Positions 6,254 through 13,704 of a DNA stretch of 17,864 bases are shown here, one piece after another. A program made the position numbers and the translations under genes. Within the stretch, counting starts at the first letter, position 1. Each line of letters begins with the position of its first letter. The notes beneath the pieces are model-generated. The model was not told where the DNA came from, did no database searches, and saw nothing but the letters and a program-made list of their open reading frames with translations. Source of the DNA: JAAYEL01 sp964344625. GTDB lineage: Bacteria > Bacillota > Clostridia > Tissierellales > Peptoniphilaceae. The stretch spans positions 1 to 17,864 of the forward strand of contig CAYFNZ010000024.1 in NCBI GenBank assembly GCA_964344625.1, given 5' to 3'.

Positions 6254-7072
6254 TTATTTATAAGAATGCAGTGACGGTATCAGGGTGTTTACCCCGATGT
6301 AGGTGAAGATTACGCATATAAAGCCGATTACTAAAAACCAGGCTGCTTTTTTGCCTTTTAGGTGGTTTATTCTTCTCATGTGTAGGTAGGCTGTGTATAT
6401 AAACCAGGTGATTAGGGACCAGGTTTCTTTTGGATCCCAAGCCCAATATCTGTTCCAGGCTTTTTGGGCCCATAGGGCTCCTGTGATTATGGTTAGGGTT
6501 AGTAAGATATAGCCTATTGCAACGAGTTTGTAGCTATAGTCTTCTAGCTGGTCTTGGTTTAAACCCTTGTCTGACTTGTGGCCAATGTTTAGGATGTATT
6601 TAATTGATAGGCCACATGCTAGGGCAAATGATCCATAAGAAAGTATCGCTAGGGATACGTGAATGGCAAGCCAACCACTTTGTAGGGCAGGCATTAGAGG
6701 CCTTACTTCTTTATTCTGCATGGCAGCATAGCCTATTAATAAGAAGGCGATAGGTGTGATATAGGCACCTATGGTTTTATCTTTATGGATTCTTTCAAAA
6801 AATACATAAAAGAGAATTATGCACCAGGCAAAGGCTGTTGCAAATTCATATTGGTTTGATAGGGGAAATCTCTTTGCCCCAATTCCTCTAAATACTATGG
6901 CTACTGTATGAAGTAGTAAAGCTAACTTTACAAGCGCCGAAGAGCATTTTCCAAGCTTTTCGTTTTTGCCAAAGGCATAGGTTAAAAAGCCAAGCATTGA
7001 AATTATGTATAGTATAAGAGTGATGGTAAAAAGAATATTTTCTGCGTTAATAAAAAAGTTGTCATTAAGCAT
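6254..7072 (-). CDS. ccsA: Cytochrome c assembly protein CcsA (System II heme handling/ligation)
   Basis: Polytopic membrane protein of 272 residues that, with ResB, carries heme across the membrane and attaches it to apocytochrome c outside. The signature tryptophan-rich WWD segment lies at about 201-216 (WAQKAWNRYWAWDPKE), with Trp210, Trp212, Asp213 and Glu216. Conserved histidines flank it: His138 in AIHVS and His231 in YLHMRR. About eight hydrophobic segments are visible, the first near 13-33 and the last near 243-263. The start overlaps the end of resB by 8 bases, with AAGGAG ahead of the ATG, indicating translational coupling. It is the last gene of the operon and is followed at once by repeat copy 2. 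Located behind nrfA, it is probably dedicated to maturing NrfA, whose first heme uses a CXXCK site. Confidence 0.93.
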   Translation of the reverse strand: MLNDNFFINAENILFTITLILYIISMLGFLTYAFGKNEKLGKCSSALVKLALLLHTVAIVFRGIGAKRFPLSNQYEFATAFAWCIILFYVFFERIHKDKTIGAYITPIAFLLIGYAAMQNKEVRPLMPALQSGWLAIHVSLAILSYGSFALACGLSIKYILNIGHKSDKGLNQDQLEDYSYKLVAIGYILLTLTIITGALWAQKAWNRYWAWDPKETWSLITWFIYTAYLHMRRINHLKGKKAAWFLVIGFICVIFTYIGVNTLIPSLHSYK

Positions 7073-8132
7073 TGTCCAAATTCTCCTTTTCTATATTGGA
7101 AGGACCTAGGTCTTTCTTTGGCTTTGGAGCTAAGAAGATGGTAAAAAGTCCAATTAGAAGTAGACTTGTTCCAAGGATAACTCCAGGAATATAAGGGTCT
7201 TTTCTAACAGCTAGCAGGGTATAATATTTTGGATTTGAAAGTATGGCTGTATATTCCCCAACCTTAATTGGATCATTAAGCTTTACAAATGCTTCATCTA
7301 TTAGTTTATCCATATAGTAGATTTTTACATGACCTACTGGCTTATTCATCTTCAGAGATTTAGTGGTTATTTTTCCACCTTCATTTGAAAAATCTGGATA
7401 GAAATTAATCAGTTCAATATAAAATTTACCACTGTCAGCTGAAACTATTTCATTTTGGAAGAGGTCAGCTGTCCCAATTTTCTTGTCATTTCTTGAAATG
7501 CTAGCCTCAAGAGCATAGCCAAATGAGGCTTGAGAAAATTGATATCCATCTACACTAGTAGGGTGGTTGACCTTTATCTCAGCGGTTTTCTTCTTGTTAC
7601 CGCTTCCATCAAAAAACCTAGCCTTCGTAATATAGTTAATAATATTGTTATTTTCATCAACATCTATTGTGAAATCATCGATAGCTACAAAAAGATTTGT
7701 TCCCTCTACAGGACTTACAGTATTTACAAGATTGTATACACTGGTTTCAAAGCCTAGGATATTGCCGAGGCTGAAGAAAATAATGATCAAAATCATCCCT
7801 AGATGAAGTAACCAAGAAGCTAATTTCTCTATGAATAGGTACTTATCCTTCTTTTTGAAGCTTGCGATAAGAGGTTTAATCCTAAATATTACGCAAAGGA
7901 GCAGGCTAAGGCATAAGAGTAATAGGAGCCCTAAATACCAGTATGAAGTAAATACCTGATCCAGAGAAAGTGTTTGAATCAGGTTTGCCTTACTTACTCC
8001 ATATTTATTTAAATAAAATTCTAGAGACTCATTTTGTGGAATAATTGTGCCTAGGATTGATAGCAGGCCTAGGACAAGAAGGATTATTACCGCAAAAGTC
8101 ATCGATTTGATAAAAGTAAATATCTTTTTCAT
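7065..8132 (-). CDS. resB: ResB/Ccs1-like cytochrome c biogenesis protein
   Basis: Partner of CcsA in System II cytochrome c maturation, 355 residues. The layout is that of the family: three membrane segments in the N-terminal third (about 11-31, 64-84 and 105-126, the last containing His110 in SWLLHLGM), a large extracytoplasmic domain at about 127-314, and a final membrane segment (315-335) followed by a charged cytoplasmic tail. Family-type motifs are GYQFSQASFG (196-205) and RKDPYIPGVILG (310-321). It lacks the WWD motif, which sits in CcsA, so the two are separate proteins rather than the CcsBA fusion of some bacteria. It starts 1 base after the nrfA stop and overlaps ccsA by 8 bases. 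The first 35 residues match ResB-type openings (FIKSMTFAVIILL.LGLLSILGTIIPQ). Confidence 0.9.
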   Translation of the reverse strand: MKKIFTFIKSMTFAVIILLVLGLLSILGTIIPQNESLEFYLNKYGVSKANLIQTLSLDQVFTSYWYLGLLLLLCLSLLLCVIFRIKPLIASFKKKDKYLFIEKLASWLLHLGMILIIIFFSLGNILGFETSVYNLVNTVSPVEGTNLFVAIDDFTIDVDENNNIINYITKARFFDGSGNKKKTAEIKVNHPTSVDGYQFSQASFGYALEASISRNDKKIGTADLFQNEIVSADSGKFYIELINFYPDFSNEGGKITTKSLKMNKPVGHVKIYYMDKLIDEAFVKLNDPIKVGEYTAILSNPKYYTLLAVRKDPYIPGVILGTSLLLIGLFTIFLAPKPKKDLGPSNIEKENLDNA

Positions 8133-8133
8133 C

Positions 8134-9315
8134 TTATAATTCTTTCATCGCTTGATCTAAAAGTTCATCTGCGTGGTCAAGGTATTTTATTTGCTTTTTA
8201 ACATTGTGGAAGCCTTCGCCATTTTCTACAAATACATAATCCCAATAAAATTGGGCTTCCCTATGAATGTGTTGCATTTTTTCAAGCTCGGCATCTTTTA
8301 ATTTACCAGATTCTTTTTTCTTAGCCAGTTCATTGATAAAGTTGTCTAATTTTACAGCAACTTCGTCAGTCCTATTGGTAACTTTTTCTTGGATAGTTTC
8401 TACAGCTTTCTTCAAGTCTTCTTCAGAAGAGTCTGAGTGGCATTTTAAACAAGCATTCTTTATATCATTTTTCAAAGGTGATGTCCAAGTATGGGATGAT
8501 ACTTTTTTACCGTCAACTTCTACTTCTGGCATATGACAGTCTGCACATGTCATATTCATGCCGTCATGGGAGCTTCCTTGGAAAGTTTCAACTTCAGGGT
8601 GTTGGGCCTTAAGTAGTTTTGCACCAGTCTTTGGATGTTCCCAATCTGCAAAAGCATTTTTTTCGTAATATTCAAAGGCTTCATCACAGCCAAGTCCGTT
8701 AGACCAAGGAAGGGCAACGTGGTTTCCTTCTTCTGTCATATAGTATTCTGTATGACATTGGGCGCATGCAAGTTCTTTGCCTTCAATCTTACCTTCAACT
8801 TTTTCTTCCTTTAGGGCTTCCATAATATGTACTCTTTTAACATCGATTTCGCCAGGCTTGTCACCGTGACAGTCATAGCATGTGAAGCCGACTTTTACAT
8901 GCTCTTTGGCAAATTCTTCGAAGTTTGCTGCACTTACATTTTTATCTTTTAGTAGTGCTTCATTAAATTCAGATGTCTTACACGCCAAGCAAGAAGCACC
9001 TTTTTTAGGTCTACTTGTACTTAAGACATCTTCTACAGCGTAAACATGACCTCTAGCTCTTTTATATTCCTTGGAAAATCCATATCCATCATAAAAATTC
9101 TTTAAGTAAGGATACTTTTCTAGGTAGTCTACAGGTTCAGATCCACCATATTTAGTCATTGACATCTTCTCGTTGGCCTTAAACATAGCGACTTTTTCTG
9201 GGTAGTCTTTTTCATATTCTTCGACAGGTTTTATACCTTGAGAAGTCTTTTGACAAGCCGAGAAAATTAAGGCCGTTAGTAATAAAAATGTTATCAAAAT
9301 ATGCCTTTTTTTCAT
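8134..9315 (-). CDS. nrfA: Cytochrome c nitrite reductase, pentaheme, lipoprotein form
   Basis: Reduces nitrite to ammonia with six electrons on the outer face of the membrane. A lipoprotein signal peptide is visible: KKRH, a hydrophobic core, then the lipobox FSAC with Cys21, so it should be membrane-tethered. Five heme sites occur: CLACK at 109-113 (the lysine-ligated catalytic heme diagnostic of NrfA), CYDCH 146-150, CAQCH 184-188, CADCH 257-261 and CLKCH 289-293. EYY (190-192) and LKAQHPE (235-241) match the calcium site and active-site Tyr region; SSHTW carries the likely active-site His275. At 393 residues it is shorter than the roughly 480 of E. coli NrfA, but all motifs are present. 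GGAGG precedes the ATG by 6 bases. No nrfH or other quinol dehydrogenase is adjacent; resB and ccsA follow directly. Confidence 0.95.
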   Translation of the reverse strand: MKKRHILITFLLLTALIFSACQKTSQGIKPVEEYEKDYPEKVAMFKANEKMSMTKYGGSEPVDYLEKYPYLKNFYDGYGFSKEYKRARGHVYAVEDVLSTSRPKKGASCLACKTSEFNEALLKDKNVSAANFEEFAKEHVKVGFTCYDCHGDKPGEIDVKRVHIMEALKEEKVEGKIEGKELACAQCHTEYYMTEEGNHVALPWSNGLGCDEAFEYYEKNAFADWEHPKTGAKLLKAQHPEVETFQGSSHDGMNMTCADCHMPEVEVDGKKVSSHTWTSPLKNDIKNACLKCHSDSSEEDLKKAVETIQEKVTNRTDEVAVKLDNFINELAKKKESGKLKDAELEKMQHIHREAQFYWDYVFVENGEGFHNVKKQIKYLDHADELLDQAMKEL

Positions 9316-9335
9316 AGCAACCTCCTTCTGCTAAT

Positions 9336-9341
9336 ATTATA
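9336..9341 (-). promoter_or_regulatory. Candidate -10 box of the nrfA operon
   Basis: On the minus strand a perfect TATAAT lies about 20 bases before the nrfA start codon, upstream of its ribosome binding site. No good -35 is found 16-18 bases further up, which suggests a weak or activator-dependent promoter. A palindrome TATCA-CA-TGATA (9340-9351) overlaps the box. Confidence 0.5.
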
Positions 9342-9405
9342 TCACATGATAGTGTTTTCATCGTTACAAGCTGGGGATTTATAGCGAAAAATTTAAAATT
9401 TTTTA

Positions 9406-9434
9406 TTGACTTACATGATAATTAATGTTAATAT
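9406..9434 (+). promoter_or_regulatory. Promoter and likely operator of the marR/exporter operon
   Basis: TTGACT (9406-9411), 17-base spacer, TAATAT (9429-9434). The spacer holds an imperfect palindrome, TTACAT...ATGTTAA (9411-9431), of the type bound by MarR dimers. A bound repressor here would block RNA polymerase, fitting autoregulation. The 8-mer ACATGATA at 9413-9420 recurs at 9344-9351 by the nrfA promoter. Confidence 0.7.
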
Positions 9435-9466
9435 GCTTAGGAACCTAATTAAAACTTGGAGGAAAT

Positions 9467-9922
9467 ATGCAAGAAATGAATAACAATAGACATTTTGGCA
9501 AAGAATTTAGACAAGTTTCCAATTTGTTTGCAAGATTCGCAGAAGCGAATGCTGTCAAAGAAGGGGTTACTTTTTCGCAAGGAAGGTTGCTTCACTATAT
9601 TTCATTAAAAAAGGATGGCTCGATTCGCCAAAAAGATATAGAAAATGAATTTAAAATAAGAGGATCTTCTGCAACTGAGATGCTTCAAAAGCTTGAAAAA
9701 AATGGCTTTATTGAAAGAATTGAGGATAAAGAAGATAAAAGAAGTAAGACGATTCATATTACAGAAAAGGGAGAACAGGCTGAGAATAGGATTTTTCAAA
9801 CCATCTGTATGTATGAAAATAAGATTAAAGAAGGAATTAGTATGGAAGAAATAGATTTTTTCTTTGATATTATGTCAAAATTAAAGGCTAATCTAGAAAA
9901 TATTTTGGAGGAGGATATATGA
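9467..9922 (+). CDS. MarR-family transcriptional regulator
   Basis: Dimeric winged-helix DNA-binding protein, 151 residues, the usual MarR length. Residues 12-30 form the N-terminal dimerisation helix. The helix-turn-helix covers about 54-79 (RQKDIENEFKIRGSSATEMLQ, recognition helix near 66-79). The wing follows with the family pattern DKEDKRSK (87-94) and TEKG (99-102). C-terminal helices complete the dimer interface. TGGAGG lies 7 bases before the ATG. The stop overlaps the ATG of the first exporter gene by 4 bases (ATGA), so regulator and exporter are translationally coupled. Typical members repress their own operon and release DNA on binding a small phenolic or drug-like ligand; the ligand here is unknown. 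Confidence 0.93.
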   Translation: MQEMNNNRHFGKEFRQVSNLFARFAEANAVKEGVTFSQGRLLHYISLKKDGSIRQKDIENEFKIRGSSATEMLQKLEKNGFIERIEDKEDKRSKTIHITEKGEQAENRIFQTICMYENKIKEGISMEEIDFFFDIMSKLKANLENILEEDI

Positions 9923-11661
9923 TTAAGACTTTATCAAAATCTATTAGAGAATATAAAAAAGAATCTATACTGACTCCGATTGCGGTGGTTTTAGAAGTTG
10001 TATTTGAGTCTTATATACCATTTCTAATTGCAAAATTGGTAAATACTTTACAAACAGGCGCCGTAATTGAAGATGTTATAAAAAGTGGATTATTAGTCCT
10101 GCTTTTTGCAGTTTTATCCCTAGTTTTTGGGGTTTTATCTGGTAATTGGGCATCAAAAGCCTCAACAGGACTAGCTAAGAACCTAAGAGGGGATATGTTT
10201 GAGAAGATTCAAGCATTTTCATTTGAAAATATCAATAAATTCTCATCATCATCTCTTGTAACTAGGATGACCACAGACGTTACAAACGTTCAGATGTCAT
10301 ATATGATGATAATCAGGGGGGCTTTTAGGTTCCCGATAAACCTAATATTTTCATTTGTCATGGCCTATGTCATGGGTGGAAAGATGGCATTTATATTTTT
10401 ATTTACAGCACCATTTATGGGAATTGTGTTAGTACTTATTATGAGAAAAGTAATGCCAATGTTTAGAAGGGTATTCAAGAAATACGATAAGCTAAATAAG
10501 TCTATCCAAGAAAATATCAAGGGAATAAGGGTTGTTAAATCCTTTGTACGTGAAGACTATGAAAAAGACAAGTTTGAAAATGCTGCTGAAGAATTAAAGA
10601 GAGAATTTATTGCCGCAGAAAAAATCATAGCCCTAAATGATCCAGTATTTCAATTGATGCTTAACCTTGCTATGTTTTTCGTTTTATCAGTGGGTTCATA
10701 TACAGTAATTAGCACTCAGGGACAAGCCTTAAATGTAGGCCAAATGGCAGCCCTACTAACTTACTCTTTCCAAATCCTAAACTCATTGATGCTTCTTTCA
10801 ATGATTTTTGTAATGATTACAATATCTCAAGAATCAGCTATTAGAATTACAGAAGTCTTAAATGAAAAGTCTGACTTGGTAAACCCAGAAAACCCTGTTA
10901 TGCAAGTAAAAGATGGATCAATTTCATTTGACCATGTAAATTTTTCATATGAAGAAGATGAAAAACAGTTTGACCTAATAGATGCAAGCTTTGATATTAA
11001 ATCAGGAGAAACTATAGGAATAATTGGATCTACAGGGTCATCAAAATCAACTTTAATCCAGCTTATACCAAGGCTTTATGATGTAAATGAAGGATCTGTA
11101 AAAATTGGCGGAGTCGATGTAAGAGACTACGACCTTGAGACTTTAAGAGACCAGGTAGGGCTTGTCCTACAAAAAAATGTCCTTTTCTCAGGAACTATTA
11201 AGGACAACCTAAGATGGGGTAAGCACGAAGCCACAGATGAAGAGATGATTGAGGTTTGTAAGATAGCCCAAGCTCATGACTTTATTATGTCTTTTGAAGA
11301 TGGCTACGATAGCTTTATTGAACAGGGCGGTACTAACCTTTCAGGTGGCCAAAAGCAAAGAATATCTATTGCAAGATCCCTTATAAAAAGGCCGAAGATT
11401 TTGATTCTAGATGACTCTACATCAGCTGTAGATACTAAGACAGATGCCTTAATAAGAGCAGGTTTAAGGAGTTATATGCCTGAAACTACAAAACTTATCA
11501 TTGCTCAAAGGATAGACTCAGTTAAAGATGCAGACAAAATCATCGTTATTAATGAGGGTCGTATCGTAGGTTTTGCTAACCATGAGGAATTGATGAAATC
11601 AAATGAAATGTATAAGGAAATCTACATTTCCCAAACAAAGGTAGGTGAAGAAAATGCATAG
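9919..11661 (+). CDS. ABC exporter half-transporter A (degenerate-site subunit)
   Basis: Membrane exporter subunit of 580 residues: six membrane segments in the first 310 residues, then one ATP-binding domain. The Walker A is GSTGSSKST (370-378), with Ser instead of the last Gly. The signature LSGGQ is intact (474-478). The Walker B reads ILILDD with Asp499 where the catalytic Glu should be, and the switch residue is Gln530 instead of His. These changes are the known pattern of the non-catalytic subunit in heterodimeric exporters such as EfrAB or YheIH. Its intact signature completes the active site with the Walker motifs of the next gene. The start overlaps marR by 4 bases and the end overlaps the next gene. 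Probable multidrug or toxic-compound export; substrate not readable. Upstream, GGAGGAGG lies inside the marR end. Confidence 0.93.
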   Translation: MIKTLSKSIREYKKESILTPIAVVLEVVFESYIPFLIAKLVNTLQTGAVIEDVIKSGLLVLLFAVLSLVFGVLSGNWASKASTGLAKNLRGDMFEKIQAFSFENINKFSSSSLVTRMTTDVTNVQMSYMMIIRGAFRFPINLIFSFVMAYVMGGKMAFIFLFTAPFMGIVLVLIMRKVMPMFRRVFKKYDKLNKSIQENIKGIRVVKSFVREDYEKDKFENAAEELKREFIAAEKIIALNDPVFQLMLNLAMFFVLSVGSYTVISTQGQALNVGQMAALLTYSFQILNSLMLLSMIFVMITISQESAIRITEVLNEKSDLVNPENPVMQVKDGSISFDHVNFSYEEDEKQFDLIDASFDIKSGETIGIIGSTGSSKSTLIQLIPRLYDVNEGSVKIGGVDVRDYDLETLRDQVGLVLQKNVLFSGTIKDNLRWGKHEATDEEMIEVCKIAQAHDFIMSFEDGYDSFIEQGGTNLSGGQKQRISIARSLIKRPKILILDDSTSAVDTKTDALIRAGLRSYMPETTKLIIAQRIDSVKDADKIIVINEGRIVGFANHEELMKSNEMYKEIYISQTKVGEENA

Positions 11662-13561
11662 TAGAAGAAGTCGTACAGATAAAAAAATAAACTTTAAGAA
11701 CTTAAAAAGACTTATGTCTATGCTTTTTGGAGAATCTAAGCTACTTTTAACTTTCGTGTTTATAGCGATTGTATTTTCAGCGATAACAAGGGCGATTCCT
11801 TCAATCTTTATGCAAAAGGCAATAGCTGTAGTTGATAAGTACTGGAGGGCTGGAACTTGGGTACCTGCCTTAGAAGAACTTAGATCCTTATTTATTACAA
11901 TAGCCATAGTAATTGGCCTTGCCCTGCTATCAACATTTTTCTATACAAGGGCAATGGCGGTAATAACCCAAACATTTTTGAAGAACCTAAGAACAAGAAT
12001 GTTTGACCTAATGCAGGACTTACCAATTGAATTTTTTGATACCAACCAACACGGAGACATCATGAGTAGGTACACTAACGATATAGATGCCCTAAGGCAG
12101 TTTATATCTGCGACCCTACCACAAACCTTGGCTTCAGTTATTTTACTTGTTTCCGTTCTAGCAATCATGCTATGGTATTCAATCTGGCTATTTCTTGTAG
12201 TTTTAGTGGGCGTATTGGTAATGTTTTATGTCACTGCTAAAATCGGTGGAAATTCAGCTAAATACTTTAGAAAGCAACAAGAATCCTTGGGTAAGGCGGA
12301 AGGGTTTGTAGAAGAAATTATGCATGGCCAAAAGGTAGTAAAGGTATTTAACCAAGAAGAACAAGTCGTAGAAAGATTTAACGATTTAAATAATAAACTA
12401 TATAATGACTCAAGGTCAGCAAACTCATTTGCTAATATCTTGATGCCGATAATGTTTAACCTTGGAAATATCATTTATGTAATGGTTGCAATTGTGGGAG
12501 CCATAATGGTTATTAATAAAACTCCAAACCTTTCTATATCAGGCTCCTTGATGTCAATAAGCATTGTAGTTCCATTTTTGAATATGACAAAGCAATTCGC
12601 AGGTAACCTTGGAATGCTTTCCAACCAAATAAACTCTGTAGCCATGGCGACAGCTGCTGCGGAAAGAATTTTTGAAGTTTTAGACAAGGAACCTGAAGAA
12701 GACAAGGGTAAGATTAGCTTGGTTAGAGTTATTAAAAAAGATGACCAACTAATAGAACATGATACCTATACAGGTCATTGGGCTTGGAAGATTAAAAATG
12801 AAGATGGTACTTTCTCCTATACTGAATTAAAGGGAGAGGTAATCCTAGACCATGTAAACTTTGGATATGTAGAAGATACACTTGTATTAAAGGATATTAG
12901 CCTATTTGCTAAGCCTGGACAAAAAGTAGCCTTTGTAGGTGCTACTGGGGCAGGAAAAACTACTATCACAAACCTTATAAATAGGTTCTATGATATCAAT
13001 AGTGGAACTATCACATATGATGGCATAGATATAAAGAAGATTAAAAAGTCTGATTTAAGAAGGTCCATGGGCCTTGTACTTCAAGACACCAACCTATTTA
13101 GCGGTAGTGTTATGGACAATATTCGTTATGGTAACCTTGAAGCAACAGATGAGCAATGTAAGGCTGCTGCACGACTTACAGGGGCACACTCATTTATCTC
13201 TAGACTTCCAGAAGGCTACGATACCTATATAGATGGCAACAATGACTCCCTATCACAAGGTCAAAGACAGCTTGTGTCAATAGCTAGGGCTGCTGTAGCC
13301 GACCCACCAGTAATGGTCTTAGACGAAGCTACTTCCTCAATTGATACAAGAACAGAGTCTATAGTTCAAAAGGGTATGGATTCACTTATGATGGGAAGGA
13401 CGGTCTTTGTAATTGCCCACAGGCTTTCAACTATCAGAAACTCAGATGTAATCATGTTACTTGACCATGGCCGAATTATCGAAAGGGGTAACCATGAAGA
13501 GCTAATGGCTAAAAAAGGCAGGTATTATGAGCTTTACACTGGAGGCTTTGAACTAGATTAA
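11654..13561 (+). CDS. ABC exporter half-transporter B (catalytic-site subunit)
   Basis: Second half of the heterodimeric exporter. Six membrane segments occupy about residues 30-320 and the ATP-binding domain starts near 395. Counting from the upstream GTG, Walker A is GATGAGKTT (432-440), Walker B VMVLDE with catalytic Glu561, and switch His592; the signature is altered to LSQGQ (536-540). This is the exact complement of the partner's defects, giving one consensus and one degenerate site. A roughly 45-residue insert with GHWAWK (378-383) joins the membrane and ATP domains, a feature I recognise from this exporter subfamily. A GTG at 11645 would add three residues, but the ATG at 11654 has AGGTG about 7 bases upstream and is preferred. 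It overlaps the first subunit by 8 bases. A long hairpin terminator follows 8 bases after the stop. Confidence 0.93.
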   Translation: MHSRRSRTDKKINFKNLKRLMSMLFGESKLLLTFVFIAIVFSAITRAIPSIFMQKAIAVVDKYWRAGTWVPALEELRSLFITIAIVIGLALLSTFFYTRAMAVITQTFLKNLRTRMFDLMQDLPIEFFDTNQHGDIMSRYTNDIDALRQFISATLPQTLASVILLVSVLAIMLWYSIWLFLVVLVGVLVMFYVTAKIGGNSAKYFRKQQESLGKAEGFVEEIMHGQKVVKVFNQEEQVVERFNDLNNKLYNDSRSANSFANILMPIMFNLGNIIYVMVAIVGAIMVINKTPNLSISGSLMSISIVVPFLNMTKQFAGNLGMLSNQINSVAMATAAAERIFEVLDKEPEEDKGKISLVRVIKKDDQLIEHDTYTGHWAWKIKNEDGTFSYTELKGEVILDHVNFGYVEDTLVLKDISLFAKPGQKVAFVGATGAGKTTITNLINRFYDINSGTITYDGIDIKKIKKSDLRRSMGLVLQDTNLFSGSVMDNIRYGNLEATDEQCKAAARLTGAHSFISRLPEGYDTYIDGNNDSLSQGQRQLVSIARAAVADPPVMVLDEATSSIDTRTESIVQKGMDSLMMGRTVFVIAHRLSTIRNSDVIMLLDHGRIIERGNHEELMAKKGRYYELYTGGFELD

Positions 13562-13568
13562 ACTTTTT

Positions 13569-13634
13569 AAGTGCTAGAAATCTATATCATGGCAAATGCT
13601 TTGATAAAGATTATCCTGGCACTTTTTATTTTTC
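13569..13634 (+). terminator. Long hairpin terminator of the exporter operon
   Basis: Outer 9-bp stem AAGTGCTAG/CTGGCACTT (13569-13577 with 13616-13624, one G-T), enclosing a second stem ATCTATATCA/TGATAAAGAT with one mismatch, then TTTTTATTTTT. Strongly placed after the second exporter gene. Confidence 0.65.
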
Positions 13635-13635
13635 T

Positions 13636-13662
13636 AAGATAAATATTATAATAAGATAAATA
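13636..13662 (+). promoter_or_regulatory. Candidate promoter region of the 13705-17657 operon
   Basis: TATAAT at 13647-13652 lies between two direct copies of AAGATAAATA (13636-13645 and 13653-13662, 17 bases apart). The -35 position is only T-rich. The 70-base leader is too short for a T-box, the usual control of clostridial aminoacyl-tRNA synthetase genes. Confidence 0.35.
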
Positions 13663-13704
13663 CTAAAATCATAATATTAGAATAAGTTTTTAGGGGTATA
13701 AAAT

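Noticed and set aside
7530..7757. Plus-strand open frame inside resB
   Set aside because: Antisense to a clear coding gene, with no domain and no ribosome binding site.
11645..11653. GTG at 11645 as start of the second exporter gene
   Set aside because: No ribosome binding site precedes it at proper distance, whereas the ATG at 11654 has AGGTG about 7 bases upstream.
13635..13704. T-box riboswitch ahead of the hisS/thrS operon
   Set aside because: The leader is only about 70 bases and lacks a specifier hairpin, a T-box sequence and an antiterminator/terminator pair. hisS and thrS starts have gaps of 8 and 3 bases.
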